Assembly: GCA_964516325.1 (NCBI GenBank)
Contig: CAZFAP010000004.1
Coordinates: 1-64,000, forward strand
DNA length: 64,000 nt
Direction: 5' to 3'
Origin: CAZFAP01 sp964516325
GTDB lineage: Bacteria; Auribacterota; JABMQX01
The stretch's first letter is position 1. Every line of letters starts with the position of its first letter. Positions 16,892-26,496 of this stretch are shown here, piece after piece. The position numbers and the translations under genes were made by a program. The notes under the pieces were generated by a model. It saw nothing but the letters and a program-made list of their open reading frames with translations, searched no databases and was not told where the DNA came from.

Positions 16892-19009
16892 ATGAGAAGG
16901 CGGCTGATTGTTGGTTGCGTCATCCTATGCGGCTCGCTTGTGTCCGTTCGGGACGTTAGTGGGACGGCGCCAGCGTGGCTGGCTTGCGAGAACTGCCACC
17001 GGGAAGGGGCGATGCTCGAGACGCTGAAGCACCACAAGCTGAGCAGCTCAGACCTAACGCTGAGGGAGGCTCTGGACGAATGCGTGGGATGCCACGAGCC
17101 GGGGCTCCAAAAGGGGGAGAAGTCCTTTTCCTACAGGGTCCATCGGATCAGTGGGCACAGCATCTACGAAAAGGCCTGCGCCGTATGCCACGCGAATTCG
17201 GAAGGGAACGATTATCCGATGGCATGGGACTGCGGGACCTGCCACGCCACACACAAGAACGGCGAGGCTTTTCCGAGCAATCAACCGTGCATGGACTGCC
17301 ACGACGGAAGTCAGGCGGCGACTGCCGACGCTGCTCACGAGATTCCTCCAACGGAATACCAGACATCGGGGCTGTGCAAGGACTGCCATCGCACCGACTA
17401 CGACAAGTGGAGAAATTCGTCCCACAGCCGGATCATCCGAGAGGTCGGCGACCCGAAGTACACGGGCACAAAGTTTGGGGTTCTGGGGACCTGGGCCGAC
17501 GGGACCTGGTCGCAGTTTTCGTTGAGCGATCCGAACGCCGGGATTCCCCCGGTTACCGTGTACACAAAGGCGGAGGGGGGGGTGTACAAGTTGAAGCTTG
17601 GCGACCCGGTGACAGGGCCCGAATATACGGTGGCGCGGACCCTCGGGGGAGGAAACGCGTGGAAGCAGCACTTTCTGACGAAGATAGGTTTAAGTCACTA
17701 CATTCTTCCGATGCGGTGGGTTGAAGCGAAAAATGTGTGGGCCGCATACGGACTGAAAGACTGGTTTGACACGGCGGGGAATCCAAGAACCCCGGCGAAG
17801 GGGCGCTCGTATGAGCGAAGGTGCGCCGGCTGCCATTTCACGACATCGTCCTCCGTTGCCTATAACGAGACGAGCCAGGAGTATTTTCTGACTTTCGGGG
17901 AGTCAAACGTGGGTTGTGAGAGGTGCCACCGTCCCGCGGGCGGGCATCTCAATGCCGGCGGCGGGCCCGGAGTGGGAACGATCAATCCAGCGACTTTCCC
18001 GGACAAGTTGCAGCGAGGAGAGTTGTGCGGGCAGTGTCACTCCCGCGGTTCGAGCGTCTATGTCAACGCGAGCGACGGGTTATCCCGAGACTACCCGTGG
18101 GCCGCAGCGACCCTCGAGCACCCACAAGGAAGAGGGTATCAGCCGGGAGAGAGCCTCTGGAACCTCTATAATCTCATTTCACCGCCGGACCCCGACCTAT
18201 GGGGAGACACCCCTCCCACCTCGAAGGGGCATCGCCAGGAGTGGCTGGACTTCCAGAATAGCCCCCACTACGAGCCGGCGAGCATGGCCTGCTGGGACTG
18301 CCACGACTCCATGGGTTCGACCATTCCGCATGAGTTGAAGTGGCAGAACGACAATAACGAACTTTGTTTGCATTGCCACGGGACGGGTGAGGGAGGCTCG
18401 GCGTCGTCCCAGTTTGCCAAACCTTATGACGTCGAAGTCCCCAAGCACACGCGCCACGCCTACAACCCGGCAAACAATAACCCGCCCGACCCCGATGGGT
18501 ACGGTCAGAGCCGATGCACCAGGTGTCACATGCCGAAAGTCGCCATATCGGCTGCGCCTTATGACGTTCATGCTCACACGTTTGAGACCCTGGTTCCCGC
18601 CAGCACTCTCGAATTGGCGATGCCGAGCTCCTGCGCCGTGAGCTGCCACCGCAAATATGCCAATGCGGCGCCCGGACGTCCGGGGTACGGCGACTACTCT
18701 TTGTCTGATTGGACTGAGGAGACCGACAGGAAGCTGGCGGCCTATCTCTCGAAGTTCGAGGAGGCGTGGTTCGAGGGGAAGGCGCACGTCCTGGAGGTGG
18801 TTTATTCCGCTAATTTTGTCACGTTCACATGGGTCTCCGAAGAGGGGAAGACGTACGTGGTTTACCGGGCTGATGGACTGGGAGCCTCGGCGACGTGGAA
18901 TCTCCTGGCGGAGGTCCTCGGCAAAGCCGGAAGCAGAACCTCGTCTTTCACGGACACCGACATCATCGGTCCCAGTTCCCGATTTTACCGAGTTCTCGGT
19001 GTGGAGTGA
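16892..19009 (+). CDS. Secreted multihaem cytochrome c, 13 haem motifs
   Basis: A 705-residue exported cytochrome with a signal peptide (MRRRLIVGCVILCGSLVSV...). It has twelve CxxCH motifs plus one C-x3-CH (CAVSCH, 18632-18649) near the end of the haem region. Six motifs are packed in the first 180 residues, then a haem-free insert, then seven more. The HxNAGGGxG and CGQCHSRG stretches resemble large multihaem cytochromes linked to octahaem and undecahaem families. The C-terminus is a haem-free beta module ending in RFYRVLGVE, shared with the NHL protein and the next cytochrome. The ATG is preceded by GGAGG six bases away. It is the first gene of a four-gene set. A role in long-range electron transfer is likely; a catalytic role (reductase) cannot be excluded. 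Confidence 0.88.
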   Translation: MRRRLIVGCVILCGSLVSVRDVSGTAPAWLACENCHREGAMLETLKHHKLSSSDLTLREALDECVGCHEPGLQKGEKSFSYRVHRISGHSIYEKACAVCHANSEGNDYPMAWDCGTCHATHKNGEAFPSNQPCMDCHDGSQAATADAAHEIPPTEYQTSGLCKDCHRTDYDKWRNSSHSRIIREVGDPKYTGTKFGVLGTWADGTWSQFSLSDPNAGIPPVTVYTKAEGGVYKLKLGDPVTGPEYTVARTLGGGNAWKQHFLTKIGLSHYILPMRWVEAKNVWAAYGLKDWFDTAGNPRTPAKGRSYERRCAGCHFTTSSSVAYNETSQEYFLTFGESNVGCERCHRPAGGHLNAGGGPGVGTINPATFPDKLQRGELCGQCHSRGSSVYVNASDGLSRDYPWAAATLEHPQGRGYQPGESLWNLYNLISPPDPDLWGDTPPTSKGHRQEWLDFQNSPHYEPASMACWDCHDSMGSTIPHELKWQNDNNELCLHCHGTGEGGSASSQFAKPYDVEVPKHTRHAYNPANNNPPDPDGYGQSRCTRCHMPKVAISAAPYDVHAHTFETLVPASTLELAMPSSCAVSCHRKYANAAPGRPGYGDYSLSDWTEETDRKLAAYLSKFEEAWFEGKAHVLEVVYSANFVTFTWVSEEGKTYVVYRADGLGASATWNLLAEVLGKAGSRTSSFTDTDIIGPSSRFYRVLGVE

Positions 19010-19249
19010 TTCTCTGAAGACTCTGCCGTCGGCGTGAACCGCGGATGTAGCTGGCCACGGGGCAATGAGCCGCCGAATTCAGCGGATGGAACCGCGGAAT
19101 CCGGATGCTCGGTTTTCATTGCTTGGAGAGAATAAGTCGGCTGTCCATGGGCCTTTTGTTCGGGTGGCGCTGTTTCTGAAGAGGCGGGAGGAAGGAGGAA
19201 ACCGTACTTGCGTAACAGGCTTGGGACACGGAGGATAGGAGGAAGATTC

Positions 19250-22200
19250 GTGAAATCGGACAGGCATACGTTGGCCGGGCGCCTGGCGCTGCGGGCAATA
19301 GGTTCTCTCTGGCTCGCTTTCGTTCCGGGCGTGCTCACTGCTCAATCGCAGGGAATCGAATTGCTTTCCGAGCTCTCGCCTCCCTTGAACGGACAGTATT
19401 ACGTGGGAGGGGAAAACGTCACTCTGACGGTCCGCGCCAGGGACGGCGGGGGTGTTGAATTCACGAACACGGACGACATTGCGCTCCTTACCTACTATGT
19501 CAGCGGTCCGCGGCAGGATTATCGCGGCGTGATTCGTGACCAGAAGCTTATATCCGGGTTGGATTCGGGAGTCTCCTATCCCGCAGCGGGATCGTTTTCA
19601 ATCCCCGAGTCGCCCCGGCCGGGCTCCTACTCAATGCTCATCCGACTGGTCACAAGAGCCGGGGAGGAGGGATATAGCCTCAAGCACTTCAAGGTCGGTC
19701 AAGTTCAGAGCACGGTTCCGGGGTCGCTCCCCCCTCAGGGATGGATGGGATGCGAGAAGTGCCACGAAAACGGCAACATCGGCCACTACCGTCCGAAAGG
19801 CCTGGCGCTGACCGGGTCCATCGAGTATTGCCTCGTCTGTCACGCGTGGGAAACCGAGAAGCCTTTCGGCCCCACGATGCACGTCCTCCAAGAACACGAC
19901 AGTCTGAAGATATTCCGGGACTACCCGAATTCGTGCGCGGTATGCCACACCGGCTCCGAAGGGAATGACTTCATAAGCAAGGCCGCCTGTCGGTCGTGCC
20001 ATCCGAATGTCGGTCCCACGGGGCACTTCGGGTTCGATTGGCCGGACAATACCTGCACCTTCTGCCACAACGACGTCTTCGCCGCGAAGCCGGACACCAT
20101 TCACAGGATCGAGCCGGGAAATTATGTAACCTCGGAGACTTGCGCGAATTGCCATGCGGACCAGTACCAGCGCTGGGACAAGACGGCTCACGCCCACGCC
20201 CTGAAACCGACTGACTCGACCTTCCGGGGAGGCGTTATTGGCAACTTCTCGCAGAGTCCCGTTTTGAGCGACCCCGCCAACAACGTTCCGCCAGTGACGG
20301 TTTACCTTTCCAGGGAGGGAGCTACACACAGGGCGACCCTCGGCGCGGGGGGACCGACGTACCCGGTGGACCGCGTCGAGGGAGGAGGGAGCGGATGGAA
20401 GCAGCGATACCAGACCAGGATCGGCAACAGCTATTACACGCTCCCCATCCAATGGAACGAGAAAGAGGGAAAGTGGGCAGCGTTCGAGCTGCACAAGTGG
20501 TTTGACGCGCAGGGAAAGGCGAAGACTCCCGACAAGTCCGATTCCTTTGAGAGGAGATGGCTGGGCCGCTATGCCACGAACCTACAAGTGTCCTTCGACA
20601 GCGTAACCCGCGAGTACATGGGGACGCATTCCGAACTAAACATCGGGTGCGAGGGCTGCCACGGTCCCGCCAGCGGCCATATCAACGCTGGAGGCGGCTC
20701 GGAAGGAGTCGTCAACCCGCGGGACTTTGCTCGAGACCGGGCGGGGGAAGTTTGCGGGCAATGCCATTCACGAGGAGAAAGCACTTACGTCAATTCGACC
20801 GGTGACGGGAAGCGGAGGGAATATCCCTGGTCGCCGCAGGACAAGGGCTTCCGCCCCGGAGACATCCTTTCTAATTTGTTCACCTTTACGACCTCTTTTC
20901 TGCACTTCTGGCCGGACGGCACGGCGAAATCCGAGAACCAACAGCACATGGACTATATCCACAGCGTGATGTACTCCGCGCCTGGGGAGAAAGTGACGTG
21001 CTTCAGTTGTCACGACTCGCATGGTTCGCCGAACAACTACGACCTGGTCGCCTCGACAAGAAGGGACGGAGTCGAGATCGCCACGAAAAATGAAGACAAC
21101 ACCCTGTGCCTCTCCTGCCATGCAGGAAGAGGCGATTTCGCCGAGATCACGAAAGAGATGGTGGCCAATGCGGCGCGGAACCTGGCGGCGATCGGTGCGG
21201 TTGTGTCAAAGCACACGGCTCACGAGCTCTACTTCCCCATGGGAGAGGGCTTCACGGCGGTGGGGCGTTGCTCCCGCTGCCACATGCCGAAAGTAGCGAC
21301 GTCCGCCGTGCCCTACGACATCCACTCACATACGTTCCGGGTCATCGAGCCGGACAGGACTCTCACCCACTCGATGCCCAGTTCGTGTGCGGCGAGCTGC
21401 CACAGGGATATTTCGAACCTCGTTCCGACGGCGCCAGGGTCCGGCGATAGGACGCTGACAAATTGGGGCGAGCCTACGGATGTGGACCTCGCGAAATTCC
21501 TCAAGGGATTTCATCACCAATGGTACGAATACGGTCCGCTCCTTCCCGAAGTTGCAGACAGCGATGGAGACGGCATGCCGGATGACTGGGAAACGGCGCA
21601 TGGACTTCTGCCCGCATTTGCGGGGGACGGCTCCGCCGACCCGGACGGCGATACCTACACGAATCTGCGGGAATATCTCGGAAGCAGCGATCCTCAAGAC
21701 GCCGACTCGAAGCCCTACTCCGCCAAGGTTGAGGTCCTTTCCGTGGCGCCGCGGCTGAACGAAAAAGACGCCCAGGGAAATAGGATCGTCACCAGCGGGT
21801 TGAGCAATGTGCCGGTGGGCACGTATGTGAGGTTATCCGGCAGCGGCGCGGACTGGGAGGGGAAGGCTGTTCCGAGCTACTCGTGGACGGTGGTGGGCCC
21901 TCCGGATTCCCTATCGGCTCTCGATAACCCTTCTGCCGAGACGGTCAACTTTGCCCCGGATAGAGAAGGGCAGTATCGGGTCGAGCTACGGGTGGGAGAC
22001 GCGGCGCCGACAGATTCCCCGACGGCGGTGCAAATCATCACGGTGGGCACGTGGTTGGGGAAGGAAAACTGCCAGGTCTGCCACAGCGGGCGCTACGCGG
22101 AAAGGCCCGGCTGGGAACTGGCCGACTTGTACACACCCTGGACGGAGACCCACCACGGGACCGCTTTCACGCGGAAGATCAGCGGGCTGAGCTCCTTCAA

Positions 22201-23767
22201 GGACAGTTGCGTCTATTGCCACGTGGTCGGGGACGACCGGGCGCCCGCTGCGGTCAACAACGGCTGGGACGATTGGACCAAAGCGTTGGGATGGACCTTC
22301 CCCACGACGATCGAGCCAGCCAACTGGAGCGCCATCCAGAAGAAATACCCGCAACTGGAAAACATGGCAAACATCCAGTGCGAAAACTGCCATGGGCCGG
22401 GCAGCGAGCACCGCGCGGGAAAGGGCGTCATCGGCGTCAGCCTGAAGTCCGGCATCTGCGGACAGTGTCACGATTCGCCAACCCATCACATCAAGAATTA
22501 CCAGTGGGATACCTCCGCCCATGCCCACGCCTTGCAGGCGGCCGGCGGTTTTCCTTCCCGAAGCGCCAGTTGCCTGAAGTGCATGACAGCGGAAGGGTTC
22601 GTGGACGTTTTCGTGAAACAGAAGCCGACGGAGGTCATCGAGGACCCCAGTCCCGTCGGCTGCGCGACATGCCACGACCCACATACCGACGCGTTTGAGC
22701 ACCATTTCCGCTTCTACGGCCTCGTGCAATTGCCCAACGGCACGAAGCTCAACGCCGGAAGGGGGGCAACATGCTTTAAGTGCCACACGAATGACGGGGC
22801 ATACCCCGGTCATCAGGCACGGCACGATCAGGCGGAGATGTTCAGCGGGACAGGAGGAGCGGAGTTCCCCGGAGTCCGATACATGTCCAGCCGCCATGCG
22901 ATGCTCATCCCGGACACGTGCGTTCGCTGCCACATGTTTGAGACTCCGCCAGAGGGCGAGCCGGGACGTTTCCTCGTCGGGGAACACACGTATAAAGTGG
23001 CGTATGATAACAACACTCCGGACGACCCGGCGGACGACGTTTACAACGTGCGCGCGTGCGCTCCGTGCCATACGGGACTGACGAACTTCAACATCAACGG
23101 AACCCAGGACCACATCACAGCCCTCACCGGTGAGCTCGAAGCATTGCTCCCAAAAGAGAACGGCAAAATCCTCTATGAGTCCACCCCCACCCGGACGCTG
23201 ACCGAGGCGGAGAAGGACGCCGCGTTCAACTACTCCTTCGTTGCGGCGGACCGGAGCCAGGGGGTTCACAATGCGCTCTACGCAAAGCAGTTGCTCTGGG
23301 ATTCCATTACGGCGCTGGACGCCGACCACGACGCATCGCGAGATGAAGTGGACGCCGACGCGGATAGCGACGGCGTCGCGAACGCGGCGGACGCCCTCCC
23401 CCTGGACACGGACAATGATGGACAGCCCAACCTCATTGACCCGGACGACGACAACGATAGCGTTTCCGATTTGGAGGAATATGCCGCGAAGGGGGACTTC
23501 TTGAGCTTCTTCCCCTACTTCGTAGTGAAAGAAATGACGACCGACACCGACGGAAACGTGGTCGTTCGCTGGCAGTCTGTCCCCGGCAAGACGTACAGCA
23601 TACAGTACGCCAATGTGGGAGGGACGACTCTGGAGTGGCACGTCGCCGAGCCGAGCTTCCCCGCCGCGGCAGGGAACGAAACCGCCTGGACCGACGATGG
23701 GACGAAAGCGAATCCGCCGTTGCCTGCGGTCCGCGGGAGATTCTACAGAATCCTCGTGAACCAATGA
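19250..23767 (+). CDS. Giant secreted multihaem cytochrome c, 20 haem motifs
   Basis: A 1505-residue paralogue and extension of the upstream cytochrome. I start it at the GTG at 19250, six bases after AGGAGGA, giving a clean signal peptide; a TTG at 19208 is in frame. After an Ig-like N-terminal domain, the first cytochrome half aligns motif for motif with the neighbour: eleven CxxCH plus a conserved C-x3-CH (CAASCH), but the seventh haem site is WLGRY instead of CAGCH (20558-20572). A calcium-binding thrombospondin-3-like stretch (DSDGDGMPDDW), a PKD-like domain and a second half with eight CxxCH plus a CLKCM variant follow. A second DxDxDG region and the RFYRI terminal module close it. Surface location is likely, given the adhesive and calcium-binding modules. 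Confidence 0.88.
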   Translation: MKSDRHTLAGRLALRAIGSLWLAFVPGVLTAQSQGIELLSELSPPLNGQYYVGGENVTLTVRARDGGGVEFTNTDDIALLTYYVSGPRQDYRGVIRDQKLISGLDSGVSYPAAGSFSIPESPRPGSYSMLIRLVTRAGEEGYSLKHFKVGQVQSTVPGSLPPQGWMGCEKCHENGNIGHYRPKGLALTGSIEYCLVCHAWETEKPFGPTMHVLQEHDSLKIFRDYPNSCAVCHTGSEGNDFISKAACRSCHPNVGPTGHFGFDWPDNTCTFCHNDVFAAKPDTIHRIEPGNYVTSETCANCHADQYQRWDKTAHAHALKPTDSTFRGGVIGNFSQSPVLSDPANNVPPVTVYLSREGATHRATLGAGGPTYPVDRVEGGGSGWKQRYQTRIGNSYYTLPIQWNEKEGKWAAFELHKWFDAQGKAKTPDKSDSFERRWLGRYATNLQVSFDSVTREYMGTHSELNIGCEGCHGPASGHINAGGGSEGVVNPRDFARDRAGEVCGQCHSRGESTYVNSTGDGKRREYPWSPQDKGFRPGDILSNLFTFTTSFLHFWPDGTAKSENQQHMDYIHSVMYSAPGEKVTCFSCHDSHGSPNNYDLVASTRRDGVEIATKNEDNTLCLSCHAGRGDFAEITKEMVANAARNLAAIGAVVSKHTAHELYFPMGEGFTAVGRCSRCHMPKVATSAVPYDIHSHTFRVIEPDRTLTHSMPSSCAASCHRDISNLVPTAPGSGDRTLTNWGEPTDVDLAKFLKGFHHQWYEYGPLLPEVADSDGDGMPDDWETAHGLLPAFAGDGSADPDGDTYTNLREYLGSSDPQDADSKPYSAKVEVLSVAPRLNEKDAQGNRIVTSGLSNVPVGTYVRLSGSGADWEGKAVPSYSWTVVGPPDSLSALDNPSAETVNFAPDREGQYRVELRVGDAAPTDSPTAVQIITVGTWLGKENCQVCHSGRYAERPGWELADLYTPWTETHHGTAFTRKISGLSSFKDSCVYCHVVGDDRAPAAVNNGWDDWTKALGWTFPTTIEPANWSAIQKKYPQLENMANIQCENCHGPGSEHRAGKGVIGVSLKSGICGQCHDSPTHHIKNYQWDTSAHAHALQAAGGFPSRSASCLKCMTAEGFVDVFVKQKPTEVIEDPSPVGCATCHDPHTDAFEHHFRFYGLVQLPNGTKLNAGRGATCFKCHTNDGAYPGHQARHDQAEMFSGTGGAEFPGVRYMSSRHAMLIPDTCVRCHMFETPPEGEPGRFLVGEHTYKVAYDNNTPDDPADDVYNVRACAPCHTGLTNFNINGTQDHITALTGELEALLPKENGKILYESTPTRTLTEAEKDAAFNYSFVAADRSQGVHNALYAKQLLWDSITALDADHDASRDEVDADADSDGVANAADALPLDTDNDGQPNLIDPDDDNDSVSDLEEYAAKGDFLSFFPYFVVKEMTTDTDGNVVVRWQSVPGKTYSIQYANVGGTTLEWHVAEPSFPAAAGNETAWTDDGTKANPPLPAVRGRFYRILVNQ

Positions 23768-23970
23768 GTCATGGGGTCGGCGGGCCTACAAGTCAGAGAG
23801 TTCGGGTGTAGGGCGGATGCAGCCCGGGCACGACCGGCAGCACGGGTCTCACGGCTGCTCAAAGCCGATTGGAGCGACGGGAGTGTTTGTCAGGTCAGAC
23901 AAGGCGGCTCCCGGAGTCTGAGCCGCGGTTGGGTCTGCTTGATGCTTGCGTGGAGAGGGAGGATGAGTGA

Positions 23971-25323
23971 TTGTCGCGCGGCGCTCGGCCCGAGGAGCTT
24001 GAAAGGGGCTGGCAATCAATCGAAACTGTAAAAAGGGCTCAACCCACACTCCTGGTTCTGCTCATTTTGTGGCGGGTCTTCTTGCCGGATTCCGGAAATG
24101 CAGAGGGTCCCGAGGAGCAGCGCCGCCCCCACCTCTCCGGTGAGGTCTCTACCAGATACCGCACGCAATGGAATGCGGACGATACCGACCATAATTTCCT
24201 GCAGTACCTCAACTTTGACCTCAAGAACCTTCTGACGCCAAAACTTTCTCTTCACGGCTTTCTGCGCGCCGGCGAGGACCTTGACGACTCGGACCCGATT
24301 TTCGACTGGACGAACTACGACGTTCAGGACCGCATTTACGACCTGTATCTGGAGGGCGAGGGCGTCATCCCGTATTCTTCTTTTCGCGCAGGACGCCAGT
24401 ATTACGATGGCCTGGAGGGAGTCCAGTTTGACGGGCTGCGATTCTTTCGGGACGAGGGGAGATGGTTGAAATGGGGAGCCATCGGAGGAAGGTACGTGAG
24501 CTTTTATGACCGAGACCTTCAGCGAGATTCCATGGTCGCGGGCGCCCACGCGACAGCGTCCTTTCTCCGGGGCGCCTCTTTCTCGACTGAATACCTCCGG
24601 CTCATGGGCTTTCCAACAGGGGATGACGACTACCTCGGTTTCGCATTTCAGCAGCGCTTGGAACGGCTCAGCTCTCTCACGCGGTATTCGGTCCTGAACG
24701 GTGAATCCAGAGACGTCTCCACCCGTGTTTTCTGGGTTGTGGGGAGCGGCTGGGAGGTCTCCGCCAAGTACTTTCGTCTTCTTCACTCCATTGAAGAACT
24801 CTCGAACGAATTCGACCCGTATTACCCTCTTTTTGGCGCTTACATGGGATTCCACCAGTACGATGTGGACGTGACGAAGCATGTCGGCGACCGGTTCTCC
24901 GTCTCGGGCGGATATGCCGCCCGGAGACTGGTTGGGGAGGAGGTGGAGAGCGTGGCCAATAGGGAGTTCGACAGGTACTACGCATCATTCTCGGCACGGG
25001 ACGTGCCGACACGGGATTTTGGGGTCTTCGCGACGATCGAGCGGTGGCTCGCGAGCGACGGCGAGGAGAACTACAGCGCCGGCGGGGAAGTCAGCTACAG
25101 GTTAAAACGCAAGCTGGATGTGGCGGTGGGGACGTATTACTCGAAGTACAAATACGACATAGACACGATCACGGAAAAAACGGATGTCCGGAGCGTGTAC
25201 GCGAGAGTGAAGTATCACTTCAATCCGAAAGCCTACCTTTCCGTGAAAGCGGAGAGGGAAGACGATGACTCGCCGGAATCTCCTTACGGCAGGGCTGAGA
25301 TAAGGATGACCTACAGGTTTTGA
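23971..25323 (+). CDS. Outer-membrane beta-barrel protein of the cytochrome locus
   Basis: A 450-residue protein with a hydrophobic signal region (residues about 22-45) and then alternating amphipathic strands rich in Tyr, Phe and Arg, ending in the aromatic RMTYRF typical of outer-membrane barrels. The beta-barrel call rests on this pattern. Sitting between a surface-type and a periplasmic-type cytochrome gene, it is the obvious candidate for the porin of a porin-cytochrome conduit. It is shorter than MtrB (about 700 residues) and I see no MtrB-specific signature. TTG at 23971 follows GGGAGGA by seven bases and is my choice of start, though the resulting n-region is long. A 7-bp hairpin (23904-23926) lies in the leader. 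Confidence 0.7.
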   Translation: MSRGARPEELERGWQSIETVKRAQPTLLVLLILWRVFLPDSGNAEGPEEQRRPHLSGEVSTRYRTQWNADDTDHNFLQYLNFDLKNLLTPKLSLHGFLRAGEDLDDSDPIFDWTNYDVQDRIYDLYLEGEGVIPYSSFRAGRQYYDGLEGVQFDGLRFFRDEGRWLKWGAIGGRYVSFYDRDLQRDSMVAGAHATASFLRGASFSTEYLRLMGFPTGDDDYLGFAFQQRLERLSSLTRYSVLNGESRDVSTRVFWVVGSGWEVSAKYFRLLHSIEELSNEFDPYYPLFGAYMGFHQYDVDVTKHVGDRFSVSGGYAARRLVGEEVESVANREFDRYYASFSARDVPTRDFGVFATIERWLASDGEENYSAGGEVSYRLKRKLDVAVGTYYSKYKYDIDTITEKTDVRSVYARVKYHFNPKAYLSVKAEREDDDSPESPYGRAEIRMTYRF

Positions 25324-25359
25324 AAGGCAGAACTCATTTGCCGGAACGACGGCCAACCT

Positions 25360-26496
25360 ATGAGAAAGAGGAAGAACAAGATTAGACGGAAGAAGATGGG
25401 CTTTCTGGCAGGGGCAGCGAGCAGTGTTACTCTGGTCTCGGTTCTTCTATCCCCGCAGATATACGGGAGACCGAAGAAGGCGGACCTCATTTTCAGCCAT
25501 AAGCAACACATCAAGGAAATGGAGCTTACCTGCGACGCTTGCCACGAAGGCGCCGCAAAGGAGGAAACAGCGGGTCTGCCATCGGAGAGCACCTGCCAAA
25601 CCTGCCATGACTTCGACAGGGAAAAGCCTTCCAAGGCATGCCTGACCTGCCATTCCTCCGTCGAGGTGAAGATTGCCAGAAGGAAAGGGGCTGAATACGC
25701 CGATGTGAGTTTCTCGCACGTGAAGCACGCGAACGTAGAATGCAGTGATTGCCATCCGGGCGTCGAGAAAAGCACCGAAATCGAGCGAGGGAAATACATA
25801 CCCTCGATGGAGCAGTGCCTGAAGTGCCACGCGGAACTCGGTGTTTCTCAGGAGTGCCAGAGTTGCCACAAGGTTCTGCGAAAGGAGGAAAGGCCCGCTT
25901 CACACGGTGCGGGTTTCGACCGCGCCCATGGAAGGCTATCCGAGATGAGGAATGCCCGGTGCGCCGTGTGCCACCAGAGCCGGTTTTGTCAGGAATGCCA
26001 CCTCAGCCAGGAACCCCAGAGCCATACCTTTCTCTGGAAGACGAAAACCCATGGTCGCTTGTCCATGATTGACCGGTCGAGTTGCCAGACCTGCCACAGA
26101 ACCGATTTCTGCGTCGCGTGCCATTCCGAAACCCGTCCGACCAACCATGCCGGCGGCTGGGGAAACCCACGGAACACGCACTGCCAGAGCTGTCATCTTC
26201 CCCTCTCGACGAGCGGCTGCGGCGTTTGCCACAAGACCACGGAGTCGCACTTCAGCGTTCTCCCCGGAGACCACGTTGGGAACTACGCCATAGCGCACTG
26301 TGCGAAATGTCATTTTCCGGTCAACGCGACCGATTGCGGGCTGTGCCATGCCCGAGTAAACCATGAGTCGGCCCCAGATGTGGATTGGCACCCTGACAAC
26401 TGGCGGGATTGCCGTGCTTGTCATCCGTCCATACTCACACCGAAGCCTCGGCATCCCGACCCAGGACTGGGCTGCACGAGGTGTCACAGGATTTAG
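25360..26496 (+). CDS. Compact periplasmic cytochrome c, 16 haem motifs
   Basis: A 378-residue protein with sixteen CxxCH motifs, about one per 24 residues, a density like that of cytochrome c3/c7-type nanowires. A very basic n-region (MRKRKNKIRRKKMG) and a hydrophobic stretch form a signal peptide or anchor. The first half has FSHKQH and FSHVKH elements, where the His before each motif probably provides the distal haem ligand, as in class III cytochromes. The second half has repeated CQTCH/CVACH pairs. It starts 36 bases after the barrel gene; an alternative ATG is at 25396. No large haem-free domain is present, so a wire-like electron carrier in the periplasm, feeding the barrel and surface cytochromes, is the likeliest role. 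Confidence 0.88.
   Translation: MRKRKNKIRRKKMGFLAGAASSVTLVSVLLSPQIYGRPKKADLIFSHKQHIKEMELTCDACHEGAAKEETAGLPSESTCQTCHDFDREKPSKACLTCHSSVEVKIARRKGAEYADVSFSHVKHANVECSDCHPGVEKSTEIERGKYIPSMEQCLKCHAELGVSQECQSCHKVLRKEERPASHGAGFDRAHGRLSEMRNARCAVCHQSRFCQECHLSQEPQSHTFLWKTKTHGRLSMIDRSSCQTCHRTDFCVACHSETRPTNHAGGWGNPRNTHCQSCHLPLSTSGCGVCHKTTESHFSVLPGDHVGNYAIAHCAKCHFPVNATDCGLCHARVNHESAPDVDWHPDNWRDCRACHPSILTPKPRHPDPGLGCTRCHRI

Noticed and set aside
20558..20572. Frameshift explaining the missing haem motif
   Set aside because: Reading frame and alignment with the paralogue continue without a gap on both sides; only substitutions are needed.
21986..23764. Long minus-strand open frame opposite the 20-haem cytochrome
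   Set aside because: It mirrors the codon structure of the plus-strand gene, lacks a ribosome site and shows no domain; the plus strand has signal peptide and haem motifs.
23971..25323. Assignment as MtrB or PioB
   Set aside because: Length is two thirds of MtrB and no family signature is visible; only a general beta-barrel call is justified.
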